Part shown: in pieces, positions 1 to 11,999 of the stretch
Numbering within the stretch: the first letter of the stretch is position 1
How the letters are laid out: every line of letters begins with the position of its first letter
From: Odobenus rosmarus divergens
Lineage: Eukaryota; Chordata; Mammalia; Carnivora; Odobenidae
Length of the DNA: 64,000 nucleotides
Assembly: GCF_000321225.1 (NCBI RefSeq)
Contig: NW_004451011.1
Span: 287,805 to 351,804, forward strand
Direction of reading: 5' to 3'
Position numbers and translations under genes: made by a program
Notes under the pieces: generated by a model
The model's input: only the letters and a program-made list of their open reading frames with translations
Databases searched by the model: none
Told to the model about the DNA's origin: nothing

Positions 1-873
1 TACATAAACATACACAAGCATACAGACAGATGCAGAAATCTTACAGCTTTCATTTGAAAATATTAGTCATAAGACAGATTATGATCATGCAAAACTCACT
101 AGTTTATAAAAGAACAGCTGGGTCCAAATTGTGTCTCTAGCAGAAAGAATAAGTAAAGATTTTACCTCTTGAGCAGCTAAAATTTTACTAATATTTGTGG
201 AGAAGACTTTTAAGATTTTTTATTCATCTAATTTCCAAATTATTGTCTTTTTTTTCCCTCCTGATCAGAATTAGCTCCCTGAAGTTCACATTTCAAGAGA
301 GGACTCTGAGTTCCTAGAGACAGAACATTTACTACTCAAAGGCAAAGAAAAGGATGTAAGTTTCTTCAAGAAGGGCGTTTTTTTTTCCTCCCTAAATCCA
401 TATCTTCTACAATATCTGCAAGACTTTTGAGATAAATAGGGGAGGTTCTGGTATTAATAAAAAGGATAGGTGGGCTTTGCATTGTTTCTAAAGCCAAATT
501 TCCATTCTTGTAATGACTCAATTTGTAAGATAAGTACAGTTCTTGACTCCTCGAAGAACTGGGTTGCAACCTGAATGACTTCAAGAGGCTGACCCAGCCA
601 TCTGACTACCTTATCATCAATTTGCTTTTTATCAGGCAGATCTTCAACTAGGATAGAAATCAAAAGATTCCCCTGTTCTAGATTTAGAGCTGTGTTTCTT
701 TGGAATGTTCTTTTATTCCTTCCACAATGGCTTCAGAATGTTTTGCTTTCCCTCTGGATACATAGTTTCATTTTAGCTTAAGGGAGAAGATCCAAAAAAA
801 GTTCCTATCAGGCTCTGAATATCAGCTTCCAATTTGGCCAACCTCTGAACTTCTGACCATAGAGCTACTTAAA

Positions 874-899
874 AACAACAACAACAACAACAACAAAAC
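874..899. repeat. (CAA)n microsatellite
   Basis: Eight CAA units followed by AACA, in otherwise unrecognised intergenic DNA. Confidence 0.9.
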
Positions 900-1135
900 A
901 CCTTTCAAATATCTTGTCAGGTTTCAGCCAAGACAAAGAGTAAACATTCCCAGCAGTATTTAACGATTCCATGGACACAAAAGGGGTCCCCAAAGAGGGT
1001 TGCAAAAGAAACTACCTCCCAAGAGCCAGAGCCACTGGCAAAGATAACCAAAAGAAAGAAAGACCGATAGTTTCCCTGAGAGCTGGCAAAAGTCAGTAGA
1101 ACCCTAGCCGCAAACAGAGTACAACCCTCATTTCT

Positions 1136-1330
1136 TTTTTTTTTTTAAGGTTTATTTATTATTTGAGAGAGTGAGAATGAGAGAGAGAGAGTACATGGGG
1201 GGGGAGGGTCAGAGGGAGAAGCAGACTCCCTGCTGAGCAGGGAGCCCGACGCGGGACTCGATCCTGGGACTCCAGGATCATGACCTGAGCCGAAGGCAGT
1301 CGCTTAACCAACTGAGCCACCCAGGCGCCC
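1136..1330 (-). mobile_element. SINEC (CAN-SINE), antisense
   Basis: Reverse complement of the carnivore tRNA-derived SINE: T-rich tail first, GA-rich region, then the tRNA-like head ending GCCACCCAGGCGCCC. Perfect 15-base target duplications ACAACCCTCATTTCT lie at 1121-1135 and 1331-1345, indicating a fairly recent insertion. Confidence 0.97.
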
Positions 1331-1345
1331 ACAACCCTCATTTCT

Positions 1346-2632
1346 GTCCGACCATACCAACCATATTTTGGGGGCCTACAACCTGAAATTTGCCAAGCCA
1401 AGTTCTCGGGACACAAAATGAGACAAACAAGAGGCAAAAGCTATCCCTGGGAGAGAAAGAATTGATAATTAATGTTTTTTTTTCCCCGCCAATCTAAATT
1501 TGTAAAGAACAATGTGAAATTTACCTCCCTTTCTCGACCAGGCACCAGAGAGAGAGACCTGGGAGAGCTGACTTTGGTTAGTATTCTTAAAATACAGATG
1601 ACTTCATACAAATGTCTGGAGAAAACTAAATCTTCAACCTTCTGCCATTTTTCCTCTGGTTGAATTCAAACAATAGAAAATGTTTTACTATAAAAAATAC
1701 ATTCTTCATAACATATTAATACAAAAAGGAGTGACTTTAAGTCAAACCTAAGGTAGAATCATTTACTCAGGATTGTGCCCATTTCCAGAAAATTTTGATT
1801 GGTTATTGAAAGTAGACATGACTTACATAATAAAATCAATCAATTTATAATCTTATAATGGGGCTCATTGCTTTTTAAAAGCACTGATGGACACCCAACC
1901 AAGGGATTAGACTTGGTGTCCCTACTGGTGGGACAGATTGATATTCTGTGCTTCCTAATGTGATGCTTCACTGGCCGACTAGGTGTCCAAACCAGGACAC
2001 TCTTGATGGTGAAAGGTACTATTTACAGTGGGACAGAAGGCAAATGGTAATAAATAATCATCCCACTGATGAGGTACAGTTAAAAGTTTAACGTTTATCT
2101 AATTCTGAATTTCAACCTAGCTTTTAGGTTACAAGAAGCACAGGAAATAGAAGAATAAGCTAAATGACCCCAAGAGATAACAATCAGATGCACAAAGCCA
2201 CTTATGTGGGACATCCTACAAGATTACTAGTCTCACCACAAAATCAATATAGTGGAAAAAAATGTTGGGATGAGAGGATTATTCTAGATTTAAAGAGATA
2301 TAACCAAATGTGATATATGAACCACGATTGTTCCTGAAGAAATTTGACTCCAGAGTTGGTATCACATGGAAAGAGAGAATTATTGGCAGAATAAAGCCAT
2401 GTGATTATATGGGAAAATATCCTTTTAGTAAGAGACACATGCTGAAATATTTAAGGTGAGGTATCACAATGTCTGCAGTTTACTGTGAACAAGTTTATCC
2501 ACCCAATACATATTTATATTTAAATATATATGCATGTATGTGAAGTAAAACAAAATTGAAAAAATGTCAATTCTTGGTGGTTGTTTATTGTACTCTAACG
2601 TTTTTCTGTTTGAAATACTTAAAATAAAAATT
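1346..2632. other. Intergenic, nothing recognised
   Basis: AT-rich sequence with only short chance frames and no repeat family I can name. Confidence 0.5.
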
Positions 2633-2650
2633 AGGGCCAATAATGTTCTT

Positions 2651-2825
2651 TTTTTTTTTTTTTAAAGATTTTATATATTCATGAGAGACAGAGAGAGAGA
2701 GAAGCAGAGGGAGAAGCAGGCTTCCAAGGAGTAGGGAGCCCGATGTGGGACTCGATCCCAGGACCCTGGGATCATGACCTGAGCCGAAGGCAGATGCTTA
2801 ACCATCTGAGCCACCCAGGCGCCCC
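2651..2825 (-). mobile_element. SINEC, antisense
   Basis: Antisense CAN-SINE with poly-T tail and intact tRNA-like head. A perfect 18-base target duplication, AGGGCCAATAATGTTCTT, occurs at 2633-2650 and 2826-2843. Confidence 0.97.
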
Positions 2826-3154
2826 AGGGCCAATAATGTTCTTACAAAAATATTCAAAAATATCTAGGTCTACTTCTACGCATTTTGATTTAGACCCCAG
2901 TGTATTCTGAATCTTCCTAGGAGTAGGATTTTTATCCTCTCCTGTCTGATGTCATTTACCGGACTTTATTTTTATGTGTACTCTGGGATTTGGGAGATTA
3001 TATTAGATATGTTTCTTGATGAAAGAAATGTGTAATTATTGCAAATTGAGTATGAATATTATCCTTTAGCAATCTTTCCACATCTATCATTTCTAATCAG
3101 AGTAGCACTTATAAATTAAACATATCCTTTTAATCTGCTCCTACATAACTACTA

Positions 3155-3212
3155 AGTGTGTGTGTGCGCGTATGTGTGTGTGTGTGTGTGTGTATGCATG
3201 AGCGTGTGTGTA
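3155..3212. repeat. TG-rich imperfect microsatellite
   Basis: TG runs interrupted by CGCG, TATG and GCATGAGCG. Confidence 0.93.
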
Positions 3213-3929
3213 TTTAAACCCCAGTCTGGCATTTTGAAACTCTTTTGAGATATTGTTATGGCAGAAGATTATGATAGCTATTGATCATTTGTAGAGAATT
3301 GTGAGAGTTCATGAGACTTTATATCTAGTTTACGGTCCCCCCTGCTCCACCACCAACCAAAAGAGAAATTTCCAAGGCAATGCTTTAAGTGACTGTATTT
3401 CACACCACTATTTTTTCCCCCTAAGGTTGTCTAAGCTCCCTCAGGGATGGGTTTTTCATTATGCACCTAGGTGACATGGGACTAGTCTGATGGCTTTGTC
3501 CCACCCCCCCCCCATGTCACAGGACAATCTGACAAGGAGACCAGCCCATCCAATCAAGGAGTTCTGATTAGGTCAGACATTTTCTCTCATGCTGTTATTT
3601 CCCAAAGTATGCTTCACAGAGCTAATAGTCATTTCTTGGAGGGGAAAAAAAGCTGATTAAAATAAGTTTAGGAGAGGCTGGTTTCAGCCAAGTTAAACTG
3701 ATTTCTTTACGTCAGAACCTCTCAGAATGTTAACTGTGCTAATGTACTTTATCAGTCTCCACTAAGAGATACATCATTTCCAAAATGTAGTGACCACAAA
3801 ACTCTTTATTGTTGGAATTCTACTTCATGGGACCAGTGTTCTGGGGAATACAGTCTTGGAGATGCTGTTCTAAAATGCTTTTCTGCTTAAAAATTCTCCC
3901 CTCCCACTCTCACTTCTTTGTGGTGAACA

Positions 3930-4088
3930 ACAGTTACTGCTTACTGAGTATTTGCTATATATGAAAGAGGTATTTCAGATAGAAAAACTGGAAACTGAAG
4001 CTCAGAGAGGTTATCTGTCCACAGTTCCACAGCCATGAAATCGGACAGTTGTTATTCTCAGCTTGGTCTGACCCTAAAGTTCAAGCTT
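3930..4088 (-). mobile_element. MIR, antisense
   Basis: ACTGCTTACTGAGTATTTGC and CTGGAAACTGAAGCTCAGAGAGG are reverse-complement MIR core sequence. Confidence 0.75.
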
Positions 4089-6668
4089 CTCAGCATTTTT
4101 GCTTCTCTCACCTCACCAAACTGACCACTTGGGGAGAAAAAAGTCAATCCCTTAAAATTTTTCTAGAACAGAAAATTATTTTATCTAGTCTAGTCGTAAT
4201 CTAAAACGCTTAACAGACTTCTGAATATATGATAAGCAAGGCCTCTCTGTGGCTGGAATGTAACTGAGCTGCCCGTGTGCTGGTTCTCTACGGTTGCCTC
4301 AGAGGAGACCCCACAGCGTGCTTTGAAATTTAACCACCTGTACTATCTGTAAATCACTGGAATGGAGCGATAGGCCATCTTTGGTGTACTTTGAAATGCT
4401 TTTTCCTCATTGCCTCTGGTAGACTTGGCACAAGGCTTTGCATCACAGGCCAAAACCCCCACGTCAGAATGTAAAGAGAAGGTTCCCAGAGGACCGAGCA
4501 GAGGGTGCGTGTAGTGGAAAAACATCAACCCTGCCAGAAACCACAGGCCAAAATCTGGGGCTTCATTAAAAAATAATAATTACTTGGGATTATTCTACCA
4601 CTGCAAAGACCCTATCCCTGTAATCCCTGGTTTGCCAGCTAGAGAATAAGGCACTGATGTTTCTAACTCCTCTCTCACTTTTGACTCATTATGCACTGCT
4701 ACCGGACAAAAAGCAAGAAGGGATCTCAGAGGCAGCAAAATGATCCCAACACTTTCCAACAGAACTAGAACTTGATCCACATACGTAGTTTTAAGTTTTC
4801 CAGCAGCAACATTAAAAAAGTAAAAAGAAACAAATGAAATTCATTTTATATTTAATATCCTTGAATCCAAGAAACCCAAACTTCTATCATTTCCACACGT
4901 AATCTAATCTAAGAATGGTTGTTCATAACATATTCTGTATTCTTTTTGGCTTACTAAATCTTCAAACTATTCTGATATGTTACCCTCAGAGCATCTCAAT
5001 TAGTCCAGCAAACTTTCTATTAGAAATATTTGATCTGTATTCAGATTTCAGGAAATTTACAGTAGACAAGGTAGAGATTTACATACCCAACCAAGCTGGT
5101 CCCATCACACTTAAAAGTTTCCCAGTAACTGAATCGAACGTTAGTTTTAAAATGTGTAAATTAAATTAAGACTTTCGTTCTTTAGTCGCACAAGCCGCAT
5201 TTCAGGGCTGAATACAAACCTGTGACTCACGGCTACCCTATTACGGCGGCTACCCTATTACGCAGCACAGCTAGTGCAGCAGGTCTTAAGGGGACCGGGA
5301 GTGCCCCCTTAGGGGCATTCTGGAAACGTACGGAAACATTTATTTCCCAGTACTGTACTCACAATGAATGAACACCACAGATATTTAGTGGGTGGGAGGC
5401 CAGGGATGCAGAATATTCTGCGGTATGAAGGGCAGTCCTGCCCAACAGAAAACTGTCCCACACCCCAGAAGCCCACGTAGGTAAAACACCTGTTTATAAT
5501 TATCTGACTCCAGAACCTGTTCGTTTGTGTGTTTGTGGGTGTGAGCAGGGGGCTCGGCTTTAATACACAATACATTTGGGGGGACCGAAAATTCATATAA
5601 ACTAAGGGAAGTTTGTACTTTATTTTACTCAGAGCTCTGCCAAGCACTGTCTACCATTTTAGAAAATCCCTTCACAGACTGAAAGGCTGCTCCTCTCTCA
5701 GACAGCCTGCGGGGCTGTCGCATTCAGAGGGGTCCTAGACAGAGGCAGAATATCTGACCACTTTATTATCACATCTCCTGGGGACATCACACCCAAGCAT
5801 CTGCTATTACAATACACGCTATTTTATTATCAATTACTTTCCCTTTCTTTCTATTTATACTCAAGGTTTTTGGAGAACAAGGGTGTTGTGTTGGTTTTTG
5901 AAGTTCTCTTTCTAGGTGGATTATTTAATCGACTAGTTTCATCCTAGAATAGTAAAGGGCTGTCAGGAAATAAGTGTTACTGAAAGCACGCCTTGCCTTG
6001 CGTCTGAGGCCCGACAGTCACTGCTCCACGAAGTGTGGCTAGTTCCAGCCGATGAGGACTGCCACCTGCAGGGAGGGAAGCGAACTGAGGCTGCATCCAG
6101 GAACCCAACCCACGAGGAAAGAATGTGAGTCGGGAAAGGGCTGCTTCAATTCAAGAAATAGGTATTTTGCACCTCCGAGGTTGAAAGTCCTCTGCTTCTA
6201 GAAGATAAGGCTATGGAAATGACCAAACAACCATGGCTCTGCTCCCAAGCCGTTCACAGTCCATATGGGAAAGTACTGGATGTGGGTCTGGGGGTGAGGA
6301 TCAGGTCAAGTGGACGAGAATGAGTGGCTGCTCAGAGATACTCCCCACCCGCTTCAGACCTCTCTGCTGCTAACTCGATCCGGCTAGCTGATCTAGGAAA
6401 ATGTAACAAGAGTGCTAAATTTTCTGCACATATATATTTTTTTCAAAATTTACACCAACTTAGAAAATCTATATAAAAACTTAACACAAGTGATGCATGA
6501 AAACAGCCTCTTGTAGGATAAATTTTAAAAATGAGAGTGGCATAAAGGATAAAACATAAGGTCTCCTTTGCTCTTCCAAAATAAGTAACTATTACCGTAA
6601 GTCTAGAATATGGCCTTCCCAACATTTTATGCATTTATATACATATGTATGCAAATACAAGTAGATGG
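4089..6668. other. Intergenic, mostly unrecognised
   Basis: Apart from the duplication at 5231, no gene or clear repeat is seen. Open frames at 5309-5647 (minus) and 4343-4528 (minus) have no recognisable domain or splice context. Confidence 0.45.
5231..5264 (+). repeat. 17-base tandem duplication
   Basis: GGCTACCCTATTACG occurs at 5231-5245 and again at 5248-5262, in a pocket with unusually many CpGs for this region. Confidence 0.93.
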
Positions 6669-6683
6669 CTTTGGTGTTTTTTA

Positions 6684-6866
6684 TTTTTGTATTTTTTTAA
6701 AGATTTTATTAATTATTTGACACAAAGAGAGAGAGTACAAGCAGGGGAAGCTGCAGGGAGAGGGGGAAGCAGGCTCCCACTGAGCAGGGAGACCAATGAA
6801 GTACTAGATCCCAGGACCCTGAGCCGAAGACAGACGCTTAACTGACTGAGCCACCCAGGCGCCCCA
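6684..6866 (-). mobile_element. SINEC, antisense
   Basis: Antisense CAN-SINE somewhat diverged in its body. The imperfect duplication CTTTGGTGTT occurs at 6669 and 6867. Confidence 0.95.
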
Positions 6867-6879
6867 CTTTGGTGTTCTT

Positions 6880-7045
6880 TAAACATAAATGAAATTATAA
6901 TATATACATATAGGCACATGTATACAGACACATATGTGTATATAACTCCATTTATATCAAATATATATATTAATAGCTTTACAACTTGATTTAATTTAAA
7001 AATATATCTTGGACATCTTTCCATGTCAATTCCTAGGGGTCCCTC
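6880..7045. mobile_element. Old L1-derived AT-rich segment
   Basis: TA-rich sequence with ATATCTTGGACATCTTTCCATGTCA, a phrase typical of old L1M 3' regions. Low-confidence class assignment. Confidence 0.4.
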
Positions 7046-7079
7046 TCATTGATTTTAAGAGTCCATAATAACTCACTGT

Positions 7080-7960
7080 AAATAATTCATTCATTCTTCA
7101 ACAAATATTTATTAAGAACTGACTATATGCTTCAAACTATTCTAGGTGCTGGGGACATAACAGTAAACAACAACAAAAGCAAAAAAAAAAAAATCCTGCC
7201 ATCAAAGAACTTACATTCCAGTGGCAAGGAACAGACAACACACTTAGTAGGTTAATAATATATAGTACATGAAAAAGTGGTAACAGCTAAGAAAAAAATA
7301 AAGCAGGGTGAATGGGATTGGGCAAACTAAACTCAGAGTGGGGTAGAATGCAATTAAAAACAGAGTAGATAGGGGCGCCTGGGTGGCTCAGTTGGTTAAG
7401 CGTCTGCCTTCTGCTCAGGTCCTGATCACCCAGCCCTGGACTCCCTGCTCAGCCCAGAGTCTGCTCCTCCCTCTCCCTCTGCCCCTCCTTCCACTCCCCC
7501 GTCACGCACTCACTCTCTCAAATACATAAAACATCGTTTAAAAAACAACAACAAAGTAGACAGAGCAGGCCTTAGTGAGAAGCAGGCATGAGCAGATGAG
7601 GGAGGGAGCTATGAGGACACTAGTGGAAAAGAGTTTTCCAGACAGTATAAAGGCCCTACGACAGGATTCAAAGAAGAGCAAAGATGCCACTGTAGGTAGA
7701 AAGGCAAGAGAGGAGGCAGGAAGACCAAGTAGAAAGTGACTGCAAAAATCTACCAAAGAGGAAAGTGGCTTAAGATCAGGGTAGTAGCTGTGCAGGTAAC
7801 TGAGAAAGGGTCCGAATGGGAACATATTTTAAAGGTAGAGTCAACAGGATGGACTGATGGTATTCACGTGGGGAGTGGGAGGAAAACAAAGGAATCAAAC
7901 ACGATTCCATTGTTTTACCTGAAGCACCTGGAGATACTCTGGTGCATTAACTGAGATGTA
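7080..7960 (+). mobile_element. Ancient LINE-derived repeat, split by SINEC
   Basis: Begins TTCATTCATTCTTCAACAAATATTTATTAAG and TTCTAGGTGCTGGGGACATAACAG, continues through ...TTTTCCAGACAGTATAAAGGCCC and ends near ACCTGAAGCACCTGG. This long mammalian-wide repeat recurs at 12000, 13350, 18970, 38025 and 58380. I cannot decide between late L1ME and L2 class by eye. Confidence 0.65.
7372..7549 (+). mobile_element. SINEC, sense
   Basis: Begins GGGGCGCCTGGGTGGCTCAG with the tRNA-like promoter region and ends in an A-rich tail. It is inserted into an older LINE fragment; flanking AGAGTAGATAG and AAAGTAGACAG are the decayed target duplications. The body lacks part of the usual central segment. Confidence 0.95.
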
Positions 7961-8110
7961 CCTGTTTCATGAACTAACATTTAGGTAATTTCTGGGTTTT
8001 CTCTATTATAAATGATCCTACAAAGATTACCCTCTTACATGTATCTTTGTGCACACCCAGTTGGGTTTCCCACTGAACAGTTTCACTTGTCTCTCACCTC
8101 TGGAACGAGC
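7955..8110. mobile_element. Old L1-derived segment
   Basis: Contains AATTTCTGGGTTTTCTCTATTATAAATGATCCTAC-type sequence, resembling L1M 3' regions that mention a few hundred bases of antisense ORF2. Confidence 0.4.
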
Positions 8111-8279
8111 TGATCTAATCTAACCAACCAGGGAGGACAGGTGTGCGCTCAGGATGCACAAAGAAATCAGTGAGCTAAACTAAATGAAGCATGAAGAAAA
8201 GGCAGTCTTTTCTCTTGTATTTTCCTTTTCTACATCATCCTATTCCCCAATTAATACTGTGCATGATAAAACCAAGTAA

Positions 8280-8518
8280 CAGCTAACATTTCTGAGCACT
8301 CAAGAGCCAGGCATGGTATTAAGTGATTTATAAGCATTATCTCCCTTTTACCCTCATAACAACATTATGAAGTAAATCTTATGTTATGTCCATTATATAG
8401 ATAAGAAGCAAACGAATTCCTTGGAAGGACTGAATGTTCCCCCGTGGTCTCACAGTAAGTGATGGAACTTAGATTTTACCTGGACAGTCTGACCCTGGAG
8501 ACCACATCCTCAACCAGC
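8280..8518 (-). mobile_element. MIR, antisense
   Basis: TAACAGCTAACATTTCTGAGC, CATTATCTCCCTTTTACCCTC and CTCACAGTAAGTGATGGAAC follow MIR order in antisense. Confidence 0.8.
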
Positions 8519-8628
8519 TGTACTATGCATCATTTAAATATAAATAAGCTCCTATATTATCCCTGTGATTTTTTTATTAGCACAAGCAATTCCATTTACA
8601 GTAAAGAGAATGCCTAGCCCCCTAAAAG

Positions 8629-8728
8629 GCAGTGCAGGATAATGCAAAGGGCATAGGCTTTAGAATTAACTCCTTCTGGTTGTGTGATCTTGGATAAACT
8701 GCCTAACCTCTCTGAATCTCAGAAAAGG
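8629..8728 (+). mobile_element. MIR 5' half
   Basis: GGCATAGGCTTTAGAATTAA and GTTGTGTGATCTTGGATAAACTGCC are the MIR 5' half. Confidence 0.7.
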
Positions 8729-9089
8729 GGGTCAGGACCCTGAGAAAATGAGACATAGCCTGGCTAATTTTCTAGAGGGACTTGTGAGTATAAAAACCTT
8801 TTAAAGATTAATATAACACTGTATGTTAAAAATGCTTCAATTTTAAAAAAAGAAAAAGAAAACTCCTAAGGATTTTAGATCCAGGTGTCCTGTTTGTTGC
8901 TAAAGACTGGCAATAAAGTCCAGAGTCTCTACTGGTGAAATCTAGAGCATTCTGTACACTCCTTGAGGTCCCCCCGTTATAAATCAGTTTCCTTTGACAG
9001 TCAACATCCTCCGTATCTCCCTTCTTCACAACCTCTCCCTATCCTGTGTTAGAGCTGTCCCTGAAGGCACTGAAAGATTTAAGGGCCAT

Positions 9090-9245
9090 GGGGAGTTTTG
9101 CCTTGGAGTCAAAAGATGAGAACTCTTATCCCAACTCAATCCATGGAATTACCGTGTGACTGGTACAAGCCCTTAGCACTCTCTGGGCTTCGATTTCCTC
9201 ATCTCTAAAAATGTCAGCTGACTAAATAAACTCTAAATTCTCTCT
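9090..9245 (+). mobile_element. MIR
   Basis: CCTTGGAGTCAAAAGATGAG through CTTCGATTTCCTCATCTC is diverged MIR. Confidence 0.65.
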
Positions 9246-9959
9246 CAGAATGAACATCCTACAACTCTGTCTCTAGTAGTGATGACAAGATGGGAAGGAA
9301 GAGAATGGTGGATATGGCAAACATGAAGAATCTGGTTTCCTACTTATATTTATTGTTTTGTCAGAGGCCACAGTTGATTGCCTCTCTCTGGAGTAGATGA
9401 GCAACTGTTGTTCATGCAGCAAAAGCCATTTTTTGCCTGAAGAAACAAAATGTCCTGGGAAATTTCACAAAAATTGCTTTTAAATTGTCTAAAGAGCTAC
9501 AAATTCACACCAAGCAGGGCATTACATGAAGCCCAAGATCCCAAATGTTGCCTATGAGTATTTCTCACCAATGAAAATTTTTACAAGACTTCAGAGATGT
9601 GCCCTGGGCTGCTTGGTTTAACAATCGTGTCAAAGGCCGAAGAGCACACGTGGCTGGAGCTGACGTAGGTCCGACTAACTCCAAATCGAGGGAGCTGATT
9701 CGTATGTGAATATGGGTCTCTGCCCAGAGGGGCATTAGGTGCTGAAAACAGAACTCTGGGAGGATTACATCAATCCCCCCAGCCCCACCCAGCCCAAGGC
9801 CTCTCCATCCCACCCAGACTCCCAGAAACACACACACACTCATGCACACCAACCCCACATCCACCCCACTCCAAGAACCATCACTGCTGAGCAAACAGGG
9901 TGATAGAAGGAGACCCAGAGGAGCCGGGATACTGTGGTTCTGGCCTGACAACTGGTGGA

Positions 9960-10050
9960 TCTTGACGCTGGAAATGGTCTTTGGGCCTTAATTGCGCTAT
10001 CTGTAAAATGAAACAGCTGGACTTGAACTTGGTAACTCTGACAATCTGTG
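9960..10050 (+). mobile_element. MIR fragment
   Basis: GGGCCTTAATTGCGCTATCTGTAAAATGAAA corresponds to the MIR 'CTCATCTGTAAAATGGG' part. Confidence 0.45.
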
Positions 10051-10279
10051 ATTCTTGCCTGACCCCCTGAGGAGCTATGCTGGCTTTCTCCGGTCTCTAC
10101 CAGGCTCTGGTAGCTACAATTTTTGTCTGTTCTGCACAATTTCCCAATTGTGGAAGGATCTTTGAGCATCTCTTCCCCCGCTCCATGTGGTCCTTGCAGG
10201 AGGCACAAGACCCCACCACCCTGGCCACAGTGATTTGCTCAAGGCTGAGCAGGTGAACTCAAAAAGAATGTATCAGATG

Positions 10280-10690
10280 CTCGTCTCGTCTTTCTGTTAC
10301 CTATTGCTGAAGACCAAAATGCCCTGAAACTTAATACCTTTAAATGACACCACTTTATTCTCTGTCATGGTTCTGTACTGGGGATTTCAGTCATGTGGAG
10401 GCTAGACTGGGCTGGAACACCCAGGACGCTCGCTCACACCTGGCATGTTCACTCATGGTGGTTGTTGGTGCCGGGTAGCAGCTGAAGGCTCAGCTGGGAC
10501 TGCTGACTGAGCATCTCACTTCTTCCCCATGGGCTCTCCATGTGGCCTGGGCTTCTTAGGGCATGCCAGCTGTGTTCCAAGAGGGAGCATTCCAAGCAGA
10601 CAAGTCCCAATTTGCCAGAGAATAATCAAGCTTCTGTTTACATCATGCTTGCTAAAGTCCCATCAGCCAAAAATAAAAACCACACATCCA
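10280..10690. mobile_element. Ancient interspersed repeat, class unresolved
   Basis: CTGTTACCTATTGCTGAAGACC, AATACCTTTAAATGACACCAC and CATGTGGAGGCTAGACTGGGC resemble a widespread old mammalian repeat whose consensus starts 'CTGTTGC...AACAAACCACC'. Whether LTR or DNA transposon is not clear to me. Confidence 0.45.
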
Positions 10691-10839
10691 AGCCCAGTCA
10701 CTGAGGGATGGCATGATACAAAAGCATGAATACCAAAAAAGCATAGTTCTTTGGGGGTCACCAATTAACTAATAAATTTCCTTTTGTATTTAACACTGGT
10801 TTGAGTTACTGTCACTTGTTGTCAAAAGACTCATGATTA

Positions 10840-11037
10840 ATATAGAGTTAAAAGATCTGAATTCATGAAAAGTACAGCATAGGTAATATAGTCAATAATA
10901 TTATAATAACCTTGTATGGTTATATACATATAACTGCACTTGTGTTTAGCATTTCATAATGTATACAATTGTCGAATCACTATGTTATACACCTGAAACG
11001 AATGTCAACTATACTTCAATTAAAAATAAACAAACCT
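10840..11037 (+). mobile_element. Older L1 3' end, sense
   Basis: The sequence ATGTTATACACCTGAAACGAA...TATACTTCAATTAAAAATAAA is the typical 3' end of an older mammalian L1. It is interrupted at its tail by the L1 at 11051. Confidence 0.8.
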
Positions 11038-11050
11038 TAGCACAATTTTT

Positions 11051-11470
11051 AAAATTTTTTATTTAAATTCAATTTAGTTAACATATAGTGTATTATTAGT
11101 TTCAGGGGTAGAATTTAGTAATTCATCAGTTGCATATAACACGCAGTGCTCATTACATCATGTGCCCTCCTTAATGCCCCTCACCCAGTTACCCCATCCC
11201 CTACCCCGCTCCCCTCCAGCAACCCTCAGTTCGTTTCCTATGGTTAAGCATCTCTTATGGTTTGCCTCCCTCTCTGTTTTTATCTTATTTTATTTTTCCT
11301 TCCCTTCCCCTATGTTCATCTGTTTTGTTTCTTATATTTCACATGAGTGAAATCATATGGTATTTGTTTTTCTCTGACAAACACTTAGCATAATACTGTC
11401 TAGTTCCATCCACATTGTTGCAAATGGCAAGAGTTCATTCTTTTTAATAGCTGATTAATATTCCATTATA

Positions 11471-11503
<33 letters not shown>

Positions 11504-11747
11504 CACATCTTCACTATCTGTTCATCTGTCATTGGACATCTAGGCTCTTTCCATAATCTGGCTATTGTGGACACTGCTGCTATAAACATTGGGGTGCATG
11601 TGCCCCTTCAGATCACTATTTTTGTATCCTTTGGATAAATACCTAGCAGTGCGATTGCTGGTCATAGAGTAGTTCTATTTTTAACTTTTGGAGGAACTCC
11701 ATACTGTTTTCCAGAGTGGCTGCACCAGCTTGGATTCCCACCAACAG
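11051..11747 (-). mobile_element. L1 3' end, 5'-truncated, antisense
   Basis: Reverse complement of the end of L1 ORF2 and its 3' UTR; the segment reading toward CTGCACCAGCTTGGATTCCC is the ORF2 C-terminal coding region. Flanks TAGCACAATTTTT (11038) and TAACACAATTTTT (11748) are the target duplication. A CA microsatellite lies inside. Confidence 0.92.
11469..11503. repeat. (CA)n microsatellite inside L1
   Basis: A CA-rich run at the place where several L1 copies here carry CA/TG or TATATA expansion, next to TATTCCATT in the ORF2/3' UTR area. Confidence 0.95.
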
Positions 11748-11764
11748 TTAACACAATTTTTTTT

Positions 11765-11960
11765 AAAGCCCTGTATTCAGTTCTTGTCCTTACCACTGCA
11801 CGACCAAAAAGTTACCTGCCTGAGATTCAGCTTCTTTATTCTTAAAATAGAGATAATATCCAGTTCAGAATACCATTATGAAAAGTAAGATGAAAGGCCT
11901 CAGAACATTTTATAAACCCAAATATACTCTACAAATAGATGTGCTATACAAATAAACATA
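11765..11960 (+). mobile_element. MIR
   Basis: GAGATTCAGCTTCTTTATTC and TAAAATAGAGATAATATCCAG, then CATTATGAAAAGTAAGATG, match MIR order. Confidence 0.6.
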
Positions 11961-11999
11961 TCATGGTGATGATGAAAAATGACAAACCGAAAGTTTAAT

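Noticed and set aside
1136..1330. Possible tRNA gene in the SINE head
   Set aside because: The tRNA-like part belongs to a CAN-SINE with tail and target duplications, not a functional tRNA.
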